From Lepidodermella squamata (Eukaryota > Gastrotricha), in assembly GCA_047495785.1 (NCBI GenBank), contig JBLDXI010000017.1, forward strand, positions 3,286,001 through 3,350,000: a stretch of 64,000 nt of DNA. Reading direction: 5' to 3'. Shown piece by piece: positions 27,733 through 40,133 of this stretch. The notes under the pieces were generated by a model. The model was not told where the DNA came from and did no database searches. It saw nothing but the letters and a program-made list of their open reading frames with translations. Numbering within the stretch: position 1 is the stretch's first letter; every line of letters starts with the position of its first letter. The translations under genes were made by a program, and so were the position numbers.

Positions 27733-29081
27733 ATGGTATCACTAAGCGTTGGGCACTACGGCGCTCTGCGAAATATGTACAACGATATGAAAGCGATTGA
27801 TGGCATTGGGAAAATGACTAGCTATCATACAACGCCTGCGGCTGATACCACTTATCACATTCATACTCCGTGGATTGTTCGTGCCGGCGGTTCGGCCACA
27901 GACTTGAGACCGGAGGACCGTCTGTCAAGCCAATTTGCACTTCCCATGATGCGACGCGATGTTCATAAACAGTAATCGTCCATAAAATGCCCATTCGTTT
28001 CGATCCTTAATGTTTGTATTATTCAACAGCCATCGCTTCGAACTCGATTGGGCCACAAATATTTACGATCCCTTAGACCAGAGAACGAAGAATGTTCCAT
28101 CCAAACCCAAGGCAATATCTAATATTCCATGCGCGTCCGCATCCCAGGTAACGGTTGATCAATATTGAAGGTCCCAGAAATAGCTGTAACTCCGAATTTT
28201 GAAAAAGAGAGACGCTAGATCTGCAATATACCTATTGGAAAGGGTGAAGTTTTGTGGTTTTCATACAGTTTGCAATGTGTTGACCAAAATATGTTCGATG
28301 ATTTATATCCCGCACTTGATTTCATGATTTTCGCTGGATCCAGTTTCATGTCTGTTAATTAGTTCTGATGCTCTCTAACTATAGGCTGCTGTGATTCCGG
28401 ATCCGATATCTGAGGTCTACCTGTCAAGAAACCCGCCGAAGAAGTATGGCGTGCAAATGCGCCTTCAATCGCCGCCTTTCGCCTCAAGTGCAGCAACGCG
28501 AAGCGAAGAGTGGTCAACGCTACGTCAGGTATATTAAAAATCGAAAAATAAATTAGTCACGTCTTTTCATTATTTTACATGGATTATTGAGAGGCAACCA
28601 TAGATGGGATTAAATTTGGGTCGCCCTGCTCCCATCTCTTATATATTTTATTGGAAATCTCGCTCACTGATCTATTGTCATATAAAGATTTTATTTTACA
28701 TCCCTCCACCTCACGGAGCGATAGCTTATGCCTCGGTGATTAGTTCGTAGTCGATAGATTGGGACTCGTTTCTCGGAAGGATCTACCTACAGCAATTAAA
28801 CGTTTGTTCACTTTTTCCTTCAGATGATGCCTTCACGGGGTCCCTTTCTGCATAAGCGAGCGCCTGAAAATTGGGGAACTGGAACTGGATACAGCCCGGA
28901 ATTCGCTGGTAACTCCACTCAAGTCACCAGCACGGCACAGATGGAAAAAAGCTTTCCGCGCATCAATTCATCCATGTCGAGGTAAACGCTTCTCCAAGTT
29001 GTATTAAACTGGTTTCAATTCAATCTTTGCAGATACGCGCACGAATCGTACTTTCACGATAGAATGTTCAAAATGTTTTAG
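27733..29081 (+). CDS. Unassigned 235-aa protein
   Basis: Exons 27733-27971, 28030-28147, 28385-28528, 28824-28981 and 29033-29081 join in phase to a 235-aa frame ending TAG. The protein has no signal peptide or membrane segment. It is rich in Pro, Ser, Arg and aromatic residues, with short blocks such as YLSRNPPKKYGVQMRL and PFLHKRAPENWGTGTGY and a tail YFHDRMFKMF. This looks like the short, repeated-turn style of sperm-flagellum and ciliary microtubule inner proteins. I cannot name the family, and that idea is inference only. The third and second introns (295 and 237 nt) are longer than usual here. The start ATG is the first in the frame that leads into conserved-looking sequence; an upstream exon is possible. 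Confidence 0.7.
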
Positions 29082-29892
29082 TCGAGGAGTAATATTGTTC
29101 AACGATTGTTCACCCGGTTCAGATCTTCTTTTTCCTTTACACCGGTTTCACCAACTTTCAATGGAATTTCCACTATCATTACTAGCGCTTTTTTTACAGT
29201 TGTTGAACATCTTTGTCTCTGAATTGCTTTAAAACCATTGCGAATCTAATCTCGGCTTTATTATCATTAATAAAAAAGCAGAAATATCGTAATCATAAAA
29301 ACCTTAACAAGTCACTTTTTACAATGTCAATAATCAATCAGTGCAGTTTTACCTACTCGCACATCATAGTACGAAGTGCATCGTAGATACAACCGCCAGC
29401 AAGTCAAAGTTTGTGGAGTTAAAAATTCAACAGTCGTTTCAAAAATATTTTTTCAAACAAGATTTGATCGTTCTCATTCGACTGCAAATCAGAATTCATT
29501 TTGATAGCAAAACTGTCCCGTAACAAGGAGCACAAACAAGATGGGCAACCTGACACATCAGTGCGAGTGTAGAAAAACACCAAATAAAAGGCTCAATTTG
29601 CACTGCCGTCAGGCATTAGGTGAAATAGGTGATGGCTCACAGCAACAACTCAGAATATCATGGCTTGAGCATGTAGGGAAAGCGTTATATATCAGAGGAA
29701 ATCCATCAGCAAGTCGAGTTAATATCTAAAAAGAAGTTCCTTTCAGCAGGTGTGCAATTCTCTTAGACGTCGAACACCGGGTATTGATGTTCAAGGTTCA
29801 GGACGTGAAGAATGAGCTCGTGTTAACAATGACGAAGACTGCGTTTTAGGCGTCATGCATACTTCTGAATTATTACGGCATTGATACTGAAA
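29082..29892. other. Spacer between converging genes
   Basis: About 800 bp between the 3' ends of the unassigned 235-aa gene (+) and the PNKD-like gene (-). It is AT-rich to 29530 and more balanced after. Short frames here lack any recognisable similarity. Confidence 0.5.
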
Positions 29893-31348
29893 TTAACCAG
29901 GCAAATCCTCCGACTTTATTGCCGAGAAAAGGGCGTCCGATGAGCTGTTATTTTTCGGTGAATCCTTGCTGTCACTTGTGTTGCTGTGAGAAGAGGTTGC
30001 AGAGGTAAGATTTGAAGACTGGCCAGTGGCTGCATCGCTTGAGCTAGAGCCCACCGTAGAAGTTAGCTTAGTTGTTGACAAGCTACCGCTATTTTGCGAG
30101 CGCCGCCGTTGATAGTCACGATGAACAGATGAACTTCTGTAATCTTTCGAAGTGTTATTTTCCAACTCCTGCTGGACCCGCTCCTGTTGAAGCTTAGCGA
30201 TCACAGATGCAATGCTAGCTTGGCCGTTATTGTTTGCCCCGGAGTTATCATGATTTCGAGACTTGGATGAAAATTGATCCTTCAATTTGCGAAGCATTGA
30301 AAACAATTCAAGATGTGTTGCCTCTGATTCCGGGGTGCCTGTCGCTTCCGCCAGTCTTTTCAGCAGCGTTTCATCTTTGTACCGCAGGAATAAGTTGCAG
30401 CGCTTTTGTTGAGCCCACGTCTCTGGACATGTTTTGCGATGATTTATCCGTAGCCTATAAGCGAAAATATATCAAAATCGTAAAATGAATACAGGCTAAT
30501 CCCTCTCACCTCAAGGCAGACTCGAAGCATTGAATAATTTCAGGATCATCAGGAAGAACGTAGAGTGTAAATTGGAGATTAATCAGAGTGTATTCGTGAC
30601 CGGGAAATACCAATGTGCTATCGTCTAGAGTTGTCAGCAGTTTTTCGAAAGACTCCAACATGACAGGAAAAGGGCTCTCAAAGACACGGCCGCATCCGTA
30701 CAGAAACAAATGATCTCCGCAAAACAACATATCGGCACAGCCAAGATCGAGGGTTTTTCCATTAGAGTCGGTTGCTAGGGAAGGTCGAAGAACGAAACAT
30801 GTGTGGCCCGACGTATGACCAGGGGTAGAAACTGCTAAAAACCTCAGAACAGATTTAACATTGATTTCGGCACCCCCAGAGACTAGCCGATGACCAGAAG
30901 AACTAGAGAAATCATTTGCTCCGCCGTAAATAACGCAGCCTTGGAATTTTGAAGCCACAATTTCTGCTCCATGTTGATGATCCCAATGCTTGTGCGTTAT
31001 CAGAATCGCGTCAATTTGCGTCACGCCAAGATCATTCAGCGAACGAAGAACTGCATCTGGATCGCCAATATCAACCAACACTCCGGCCCCTTCGCATCGG
31101 ATCAAATACGAATAATTATCGAATCCGACGGGTATCGCCACTACTTCAACTTTACCGTATTGCATGGGTTCGATAATTGAATGAGAAGTCAAGTTGTGAG
31201 ACGCAGCGTGAGAATTCCATTCGGCCAGCTTTCGCAGCCAATAACGCCTGCCCAGAGACGTATTGTAGCCGAAATATGCCACCTTGAATATCCAGTGGCG
31301 TATGGTATTCATGTTAAGAGAATCAAACAAAAATCTAAAACAAATCAT
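29893..31348 (-). CDS. PNKD: PNKD-like metallo-beta-lactamase-fold hydrolase (glyoxalase II family)
   Basis: Exons 31348-30510 and 30454-29893 give 466 aa, or 454 aa from a second in-frame ATG at 31312. The MBL-fold metal ligands are intact: THKHWDH, TPGHTSGH, CGDHLFL and PGHEY. CGRVFE and the later NLFLRYKD correspond to the C-terminal helical part of glyoxalase II/PNKD proteins. The N-terminal block (SIIEP, then VEVVAIPVGFDNYSYLI) resembles the mammalian paroxysmal dyskinesia protein PNKD more than plain HAGH. The expected chemistry is hydrolysis of a glutathione thioester, but activity of PNKD proteins is not settled. A Ser/Thr/Asn-rich tail of about 120 residues follows the domain. The hydrophobic, basic N-terminus could be a mitochondrial or membrane anchor. 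Confidence 0.85.
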
Positions 31349-31510
31349 AAGTTAGGTTAGGCTGTGTTGTCTCTTCTATTTTACGTAATAATTATGTGGG
31401 TTCGTGCGCTTATTGCGCAATCTCGAAAATCATAGAATTTACTGAGCACAGTGAATCTCAAACGGAGAGAAAGATTGGCCAGCATCTAGCATCATCTAGC
31501 ATACAAGATT

Positions 31511-32041
31511 TTATAATTTATTTAGCTTGGGAAGACCTTGGCCGACGTATTTTGTATGAGAGCCTTGGGCAATCAACCGCTGTGAATTTTTTTCACGGAT
31601 GGAACAATTCAGAAAAGCCAATGTTTTCCCACATTTGGCTGTTTCAGCTTCAATGACAATAGTTTCACCAAGTTTAGCAGGTGCCATGTAAGTAATATTC
31701 ATGTTGACAGACATCCCTCCTGCCTGAGAAGGTCCATTGCTCATTAGAGCAACGGTTGTGATCTGATGAAAAGAATCAAGAATTTAACAAAGCATATTAT
31801 AAATGGCAGAAACACGTACTTCGTCCACTAGTGTCGCGGTGAGGCCACCATGCATGGTCCCAAAAAAGTTGGTATCCTGGCTAGAGACAGTCATCTCTGC
31901 AACGCATCGCCCGCCTTCTGTTTTAACCAAATTGACATGCGACATCGTCAAAGCAGAGAACGATTTTACTGATTTGCTGCTGAATTTTCGAGAAATTATA
32001 GGCAATAATTTGATGGATTGAATGAAAGCCTGCAAAACCAT
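31511..32041 (-). CDS. ACOT13: Acyl-CoA thioesterase 13-like hotdog protein
   Basis: Exons 32041-31820 and 31762-31511 join to 157 aa. The protein is a single hotdog-fold PaaI/THEM2-type domain that hydrolyses acyl-CoA esters, probably in mitochondria or cytosol. The family core HGGLTATLVDE is intact, with the catalytic aspartate, preceded by DTNFFGTM and followed by GGMSVNMNITYMAPAKLGE. GKTLAFLNCSI and LIAQGSHTKYVG also match the family. The N-terminal 35 residues are basic and lack acids until the domain (SIKLLPIISRKFSSKSVKSF), so mitochondrial targeting is plausible. The gene lies 160 bp upstream of the PNKD-like gene on the same strand. Confidence 0.93.
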
Positions 32042-33321
32042 ATGGGCGGCAGTCAACAGTATAAATTATACTAAATACACCAAACACCAAATTAAGAGTT
32101 TAACAGGGAATGGAATGACGAATCGCATGGAAATTATAAGACTGAAAAAGATATTTAAAGAGATAAACGATGGAACCTACTATAAGTTACCAACTACCTA
32201 CGTCCAACGTCAATTTTTAACGAAAAAATATAGCACAATGACACACCAAAAGCACGGTTATCGGTGATTAAATTACTTAAGGGGCTTAGATTTATTGAAA
32301 AATCTGAAAAGCGATTCTCATGTGATCCGTATCGCCGATTGCAGCCTAAGTTCATCACTTGCTGTCTTCTTGTACACGTTCACGTAAAAACTGGACGATG
32401 AGTTTAAACGTCAAGGCACACGCGAGCTTCAAGCTTTCAGAATTTAGGTCATAGATCCCGCCAAATAGGCGCTCCGAGCGATCCCAGAATAAAGGTCATA
32501 TCGTCGCCCCTTGAAACTAGTAGCTAGATCTTGACGTTATTTGGTGAGTCGAAGCAAGAAAGTTGGATAGCATCCAAAAACCAAACACAAGTGGTAGGTC
32601 GCAAGTTTTTGTAGCCCGCCATTTGCGACCCAGTCAATTTAATTTATCAAATTTATCTGCAATTGATTCTGCAGAAATTATTTTTTTATTTTGTGATGAT
32701 TTTGTTAAGTAATATTTTAGCATGGTGAACAATTAATGAATTCCGGCGTGGGTTTGCTGCTTTTTTGAATTTGGCGCGTCGCTCTCTTCTGTATTTTTTC
32801 AAAATAACTTCATGAATCTTGAAGGTAAATACATAAGGTTCAAATAAAGAAGATTTTGTTTGTTTGAATCTGAACGTTAAATACGAATCTAAGTTTAGAG
32901 TATTTGTTGCTGCTGTGGTGCGACCCATCAATTAATATGCTCACTTCGGTAGCCTTTTTGCGTTCCAAAACGATCAGTCAGCTGAGTGTTATCGGTTAAA
33001 GCATGCTTGTTTGAAATAATGTACAGTGAAAGTTGTTTGAACCAGACTGGGGTCGCGCCAGGCAAAATGGTCCGGTTTAGACCAAGTCCGGATTGGGAAA
33101 TCTAAGGGAAAAAGCTTCAGAATTTTTCAAATTTTACGAACTTTGAACTTTCAAGTCATTCAAGTCCGATTTAGATCTGACCTGTCCGATTTAGACAACT
33201 TTCTTATGTACCTTTTTGAGGGGTGGGGGCCGCTGTTCCAAAACTTTCTTAATTTGTCACCTGGCTATCAAATGAGGCACTTATTATAATCGCGAACATG
33301 ATCATCATCTATAGATATATT
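32042..33321. other. Spacer between diverging ACOT13 and DDB1
   Basis: 1.28 kb with no supported gene. It must contain promoters for both flanking genes. The DDB1-proximal part has three copies of a 12-bp motif, listed separately. Confidence 0.6.
33070..33195 (+). repeat. Three copies of GTCCGRTTTAGA upstream of DDB1
   Basis: The 12-mer GTCCGGTTTAGA is at 33070-33081, and GTCCGATTTAGA at 33164-33175 and 33184-33195. The last two are spaced exactly 20 bp start to start, about 140 bp before the DDB1 start codon. They could be binding sites for a transcription factor or remnants of a repeat. Function is inferred from position only. Confidence 0.5.
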
Positions 33322-36300
33322 ATGGCAAATTGTTACGTTGCGACTGCCCAAAGAGGAACTGCAGTCAGTTTTTGTTTGACTGGAAGTCTTATCAGGCCAT
33401 CTGATCTTAATCTCCTCGTTGCGAAAAACAATCACTTGGAGATATATTCATTGTGTCCAGAAGGTCTTCGACTGTTGAATGACGTTGCAATCTATGGCAA
33501 AATATGTTGCGTCAAGCTTTTTAAATCTCCAGTTCATGATGGTAAAGACTGGATTTTTATTGTAACTGCCAAGTATCATGCAATGATTTTGGAGTGCGAA
33601 ATCACTGAAGGTGATAAATTTGAAATCGTCACAAAGGCATACGGTAATGTCAGTGAAAGAGTTGGCCGTCCGAGAGAAGATGGGATATTGTGCACAATTG
33701 ACCCTACATGTCGTAATATTGGTCTGCAAATCTACGATGGCTACTTCAAGCTTTTGCCTATTGATAAAGAAAACAAGGAACTGAAAGCATTCAACATGCG
33801 TATCGAAGAAATGTAAGTTGAGCTGTTCGATTTTGACTTGAAATTGAGTTGAATATTATCCAGGCAAACTCAATCCATTGAATTTTTACATGGACGCAAA
33901 ATGCCAACTATTGCAGTCCTTTACAGCGATCGAACTAATGCGCGTCACGTAAAAACTCACACAATTAGCGTGAAAGACCGTGAATTTCTTGGTGGACCCT
34001 GGTTTCATGATAATGTGGATTCACAGGCTAATTTTCTTATCGCTGTTCCTGAACCTTTTTGCGGTGCCGTCATAGTTGGATCTGAATCCTTGCTTTACGT
34101 TAACGGCGATTCACAGCTCTGCGTTGCCCCTGCGCTGATGCGGGGCGCTGTAGTTCAATGCTATTGCATGGTTGACTCAACGCGATATTTGCTCAGTGAC
34201 AGCTTTGGAAGACTGTTCATGCTGTTCCTTGTCAAAAATGAAAACACGATTACCGATCTCAAAGTTGAACTCCTGGGTCTAACCAACATTGCCGAATCAT
34301 TGACTTATTTGGATAACGGCGTCGTTTACGTCGGAAGGTACTTCATGAGTGATTTTGATACATCTGTTCCACATTTTTATTTTGTTTAGTCGGTTCGGTG
34401 ACTCACAATTAGTTCGGCTGTCTGTCGAAGCTGACTCTACTGGATCTTATATTCAGATTTTGGACAACTACACAAATATAGGTCCAGTGTTGGATATGTG
34501 CGTTATGGATGTCGATAAGCAAGGTCAAATGCAATTAGTGACTTGCTCGGGAGCTTTCTCCAACGGTAGCCTTCGTATCATTCGCAGCGGAGTTGGAATC
34601 CACGAGCATGCAAGCATTGATTTGCCGGGTACCAAGGCTGCCTGGGCGATTTCATGGAAACCGGACGGCATGGCAATGGTTGAAGAAGCGGACATGAACA
34701 ATGTCGTTGTGCTGTCATTCATCGGACAAACCAGATTCTTACTTCTGGCCGGAGAGAACGATCCTGAGGAAATTGAAGTCCCTGGTTTGACCAGCACGGA
34801 ACAAACTCTCTATTGCGGCAACGTTGCGAATAATCAAGTTGTCCAGGTAACAGCCAGTGGGATTTTCCTTCTCGGCCAGTCCTCTTCTGGCGCTGCTGTA
34901 AAATGGAGCCCACCTGCAGGCAGGCAAATCGGCGTTTGCTCATGTAATGGCCATCAAATTGTTTGTGCATCCGGTTCCCATCTTTACTATTTGGAGATCG
35001 GCCAGGGAAGCTTATCTTGCGTCGCGGAGGGCAATCTGGATTGCGAAGTGGCTTGTATTGACATTGGCCTAAAAGACGCTAGCGTGAGTTGAGAGTTTAG
35101 TTGCATTCGATTTATTACCTGAATTTGTTATTCTAAGACCAATCGAGCCTCATTTTGCGTCGTCGGTTTGTGGAAAGAAATCAGCATTCGTATGCTCAGT
35201 CTTCCTGCTTTTGACTTGATGCACAAAGAACTACTCGGGACGGAAATTATTCCGAGATCTGTTTTGCTGGTCAACTTCGATAACATTTGCTACCTGCTAG
35301 TCTCAATGGGTGACGGTACCCTGTTTTATTTCCATTTCACAAACGGCAATGCAGCTCCTATCACGGACAGAAAGAAGCTTATTTTGGGTACCCAACCCAT
35401 GACACTTCGTGCTTTCAGCTACCAGGGGGTTCAGAATGTATTCGCGATTTCCGATCGCGCTACAGTCATTTATAGTCGCAATCAAAAGTTGGTTCTTTCA
35501 AGTGTGAACATGAAAAATGGTAAGCTCGATCCTGAAAAGCAACTTCGACTATATTTTTTTTTATATTTTCGAAGTGGTCAGCGTATGCTCTCTGAACTCG
35601 GCCGCTTATCCAGACAGCGTGGTTATTGCCACGTCGACCGGAATCACCTTTGGATCAATTTTGGATATACAGAGACTGCATGTTCAGACCGTTCCTCTGC
35701 GCGAAGCTCCCCGCCGAGTGGCCTATGACGACTCGACCAGCACAATTGCAGTCGTAACCACTCGTTTAGAATACCCTGGAATAGCTTTACCTCCTGCTGC
35801 CTCGACAATCGCTCCATCGCAGTCAGGGAACAAGACAAACGGAGGTATAGCGGCGCTTTCGGGAGGATCTGATGCCGACAATGCGGCTGCGTCGTCAGGA
35901 TCGGCTATTTGCTCGTCCGGCGTAGCTGCCGATTCGACGTCGCTCGAGGAGTGCGAAGTTCATTCATTGCTCATTTTCGACGCTCTTACTTTCGAATTGC
36001 TCCACGCGCGTCATTTCGCTCCGAACGAATTCATCTGCAGCGTCGCATCAGTTCGCTTTGAATCAGAACCTACCACTCCGTATTACGTAGTGGGAGTCGC
36101 GAACATCCTGCCCGGCGAGATGGAACCGAAAAGCGGACGCCTCGTGGTTTTCTCCTGGGCGCATGGAAATTTGGTTCAGGTCGCGGAAAAAGATCTGAAG
36201 GGCGCTGCATATCAAGTCCTGCCATTCAATGGCCGTCTTCTCGCGACTGTAAACTCTTCAGTCATGTTATTCAGTTGGACCCAGAACAAAGAGTTACAGC

Positions 36301-37100
36301 AAGACTGTGCTTACTACAACTGCATTCAAGCCCTGTACGCTAAAACATTCGGCGACTACATCTTGGTCGGCGATTTGATGCATTCGATGATTCTGCTGAC
36401 GTACAAACCAGTCGAAGGCCAGCTCGAGGAGGTTTCCCGCGATCTCAGCCCGGCCTGGATGACCGCGATCGAATTTCTGGACGAGGAAAAGTTCATCGGC
36501 GGCGAGAACGGGTGTAACTTGTTTGTCTGCTCGAAGGGTAATTCCACCGACACCGCGCTTGGCGGCGGTGCCGCGCCGTCGAGCGGCAACAACACCGGGG
36601 GTAACAACGGGGGAGCTGGTTCAACGGATGACGAACATAAGCCGATGGTTCACATCGGACGCGTCCACCTTGCTGACTTCGTCAACGTGATGCAGCGTGG
36701 CTGGCTTGGGATCCAGCACGTGGTCGACGCTATTGCCGTCCGGGTTCAGACCCCGATTCTCTTCGGCACCGTTTCTGGCTGCATCGGGGTGGTTATTCCG
36801 CTGCCGACTGACCTTTTCGATTTGCTGAAGAAGGTAGAGCTGCGGATGGGTGGTGTGGTGAAGGGCGTTGGACGCATTCCCCACGAAGATTTCCGAGCTT
36901 TTCACAACGAGCGACAGACAACAACGTCTAGCGGCTTTGTCGACGGCGATCTTCTTGAGCTGTTCGTCGACCTACCCCTCGACAAGCAGCAAGAGGTCGT
37001 TGCCGGCCTCAGCATGGACGCTGACGGATCGGGCATGAAGCGCGAGTGTTCTGTCGAAGAGGTTGCGAAGCTGCTCGAGGAACTTAGTCATTTACATTGA
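33322..37100 (+). CDS. DDB1: DNA damage-binding protein 1
   Basis: DDB1 is the triple beta-propeller adaptor of CUL4 ubiquitin ligases and part of the UV-damage recognition complex. Exons 33322-33812, 33864-34337, 34390-35083, 35138-35519 and 35575-37100 give 1188 aa (human 1140). The N-terminus [15 protein letters not shown] matches human MSYNYVVTAQKPTAV; an upstream ATG at 33298 would add eight residues with no family match. Strongly conserved stretches include [65 protein letters not shown], and a C-terminal [11 protein letters not shown] and DGSGMKRE. Length gain comes from a Ser/Gly/Ala-rich insert coded near 35800-35930 and a Gly/Asn-rich loop near 36560-36625. The intron acceptor at 35574 is set by phase and by [12 protein letters not shown]. 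Poly(A) signal at 37267. Confidence 0.97.
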
Positions 37101-37481
37101 ACAATTTTTCGTACATACATGAAGAACTGAGTTATTGATGCCGGTGTAAAATCTATTAGGCCAAGACGGCTTGTGTTATTATGCCCTAACTTGGCTTGAA
37201 AATCCGTTTTATGGTTTACTGACAGAATAATCACAGGTATGTGCGAATTCCCGTTGATATCGAAATAATAAATCTAAAATAAGATTATTTGAACGAAACG
37301 CGCTTTTTTGCTTTTATTAGCTTTGTCAAAAAGTGTTCCCAAAGTTGGAATGGAGCAATTGCATTTGCAGATGAATTAGTATTCGGTAAACTTGCGTATG
37401 GAACAAACCTAACTAAAATATGTATGTACAAAAATTACAAGAATAATTTGGATATCGACGCTCTTCCGCTCGGCTGCCAGT
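37101..37481. other. Spacer between converging DDB1 and WAP/Kunitz genes
   Basis: Contains the DDB1 poly(A) signal (AATAAA at 37267) and, about 45 bp further on, a minus-strand signal (TTTATT at 37312-37317) for the WAP/Kunitz gene. The two 3' UTRs may overlap or nearly meet. Confidence 0.55.
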
Positions 37482-39137
37482 TCAGAAATAGTTCGCTTTC
37501 ACCACACACAGCTGCTCACAACCTGAGGTTGAAAAAATGATTAATGGGAATAACGAAATTTAAAAAATTTCACGAACTAGAAAGATCTTGGAAATTGTTG
37601 CCCTCTTGCATGCATCGGTAGATCGGTAGGCATTGGTTGAGTCCCTTGTGATAGTAATATCGCGTCCGCCACGGATTGACACCTAGGCACTCGGTATAGC
37701 TCGTTGGCGGCAAAGTGCATCGATGCGCGTTTCTCGACGATTCAGTGCTGTTTTTAAATCCGAATAAAAACTCACTGAAACTAAGCGATCACGACATTTT
37801 TTACCTGCCGTAGGGTTGAGCTCCAAGAAGAACAGTTATCGCTGCTGGTGGGGTGAGTGAAGTTACAGATTCACTTGGAAATGGCATCGGGGTATTCATT
37901 TGAATCCTACGAGTAGTTGTTTGCTGTTGCTGATATTGTTGCTGCTGCTGGTAGTAGTCGGACGCGCTCCTTGCTGGGTTGGAAAAGAACGTGTTTCCTG
38001 CGTGGGAACTTGGGATTGGCGCCGCCAAAGATTCTAAATTAAAAGAAATCCCATTAAAAGATAAATAAGTAAAAAATAACACGAGATCCTACCTCCGTAT
38101 CCAGTGCTGAAAGAAATTGGCCGTTGACAAGCGTATCCACATCCATTGCTGCAGCATTTCTCAGGCCCGTAACAATCTCTGTCGCTATAACAACGGCGAT
38201 CGCATCCCCCTGACGCGAAGCTGGCTGACGATTGAACCAGAACCGGTGGGCACATACCGGGCTTGGAAGAGGGCAACGGGGCAGGCGTTGCCGGTCGGGT
38301 AATGTAAGTTGAGTCTTGGAAAGTTGTTCGCTGTTGGGCAGTTTGATTGTTCTGAAAATCTGAGTGCATAATGGCTATAGCTGAAAAGCAACGAAATTAG
38401 ACAAAAAACGACAGCTCACTTGTCCTTTGCTGAATGATGAATTGGGTGGGATCCAGGCAACACCTGTTGCAGCACTTGATTACGTTCGAAACTTGCTGAT
38501 TGGCGTTCTGCGGGCAATCAGAATCTGCCGAGCACGACATCTTGCACTGAAATTGATTTGTCGGATGCAAACGATCCGCAACGGCACATAAGTAATTCTG
38601 ATGAAATGAATGTAAAAACCAAGTGAAATCAATGCATTGAGTTGAAGTACCAAAAGTAAGTTCCAGCTTTCGGAAGATACTGAAAGTGACTTGGGATTGT
38701 GCACAGCCGGTGTCGGTGATACGACTGGCGCGTTCAGAGGGAGCTCAGCCCCTAGCACGATATACCCGACTACGTTTTCCATGCGTGGCGTGGAGCAGGA
38801 TCTGTAGCACCCGTTATTACAACACAGATCTTCGTGGGCACAGTCAAGGTCGTCTAGGCAGTCATCCTGAAATCAATAACCTATTGGTAAGGTGACAAAC
38901 GTTGGCAATGGTTACCTTCGTCTGACTGCATCTTTGAAGGAAATTCGGGTAAGGACAGACGCCCAACTTGATGACAGCTTTTGTTCCTGGAAATAAATTC
39001 TGCCTTGCAACGATGGGCTTGTCTAATTACAAGTATCACGAACCTGGTTCCAATTGAAGCCGAGTGGTAGCAGTAGACACGAGATCGGGATGCAAGAGGG
39101 AAAGCACTGCGAGCAGATGCACTGTTGATGCAATCAT
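37482..39137 (-). CDS. Secreted multi-domain protease inhibitor: three WAP domains plus Kunitz-like domain
   Basis: Exons in transcript order: 39137-39044, 38986-38916, 38866-38681, 38597-38420, 38380-38093, 38033-37805, 37747-37578 and 37522-37482; 418 aa. A signal peptide (MIASTVHLLAVLSLL) is followed by three eight-cysteine WAP-type blocks. The first runs from LGVCPYPN to GCYRSC, the second from NYLCAV to KCCNRCC, and the third from GMCPP to GCGYAC (about residues 220-262). After a Gln-rich linker comes a Kunitz-like domain with RYYYHKGLNQC and EGNNF. Its last cysteine pair, C-x3-C, is on the final 41-nt exon. The second WAP block is divergent, and Kunitz spacing is unusual (9, 18, 5, 12 and 3 residues between cysteines). 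Expected role is extracellular serine-protease inhibition. If exon 7 were skipped the frame would stop at the exon 6 donor TAA. Confidence 0.85.
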
Positions 39138-40133
39138 TCTGCCACTTGATGGCGATGATTGATTTTGGAGACAAAAACAGCCAAGTGAGACGAAAGCAGA
39201 TTAAACTGTGTTTCCTCGTGTTCGCAGTTGCGCAAAAATGTCTCTTTCGCACGCGCTCGGCGGCTGCGTTTTCGCTGTTAGCCGCGTGTTGACCGAACCC
39301 TGAATTTAGATGTATTGTTGTATGTGTTGGCTTTTTGTAGCGGTTGAATGGATGCACTGTTGCGGTGGCCGAGTTGGCACCTGGCATTATTTTTAAAACG
39401 CCCAACTATCGAGTGCACAACATTACCATTAGCACCTTGTTTTGTATCTCATCACACGGCGATCTCGCCCCCGAAAAACAGCCCGTTAAAAAGTGTTAAG
39501 TTAATACAAGCGGGTGCGCCGGTGAAGCAGATTGTTGGCTCGTTACACCTACAAATGAAGTGGCGTTTCTTCTCTCTTCTTCATGTTTGTCGCCATCAAA
39601 CACCCTGTTCAACTTCACACCTTAGCCGAGTTTCCACCGTTTCAAAAGTCAACAGCTATAGTAGCAAATATTAAAACGAGTTATTTTTGGCCACCGCGAA
39701 TTTATACTTGTTTATTTATAGCTCCTACGCAATGCCTTTTATGAGGAATTCAAAGAACTAGCGCATTTTCAAGGGAATTGGAAAAAAGGCGACATACCCA
39801 TATCAAAAAGTGCAAGTTCACAAAATTATGTCAGCCGGAAAAATTCGTTATGACATTATAATAACCCTCGAGGGCAATGATATCGTGTGAAGCAGTCAAT
39901 CGACTCGATTATCAGCGACTAATGTCAGTAGCTGTCAGCCGGTGAGCGCCTCGCTAAGAGAGGCTGGAAATTATATTGCGCACTCCGATGAACTACTGTA
40001 GTAGTAATATTATTTTTTTCAATTGAATAACGAATGGTAGATTTACCAAATTTGAGCAGCCTCATTTCGACCTATTAACGCGGATGAATTTACGCGAAAT
40101 AAATATGGTTCTTTCATAGTTTATTCCACAGTT
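39138..40133. other. Spacer between diverging WAP/Kunitz gene and GPCR
   Basis: 1 kb holding the promoters of both flanking genes. Reading frames at 39348-39674 and on the opposite strand have no recognisable domains. Nothing else seen. Confidence 0.55.
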
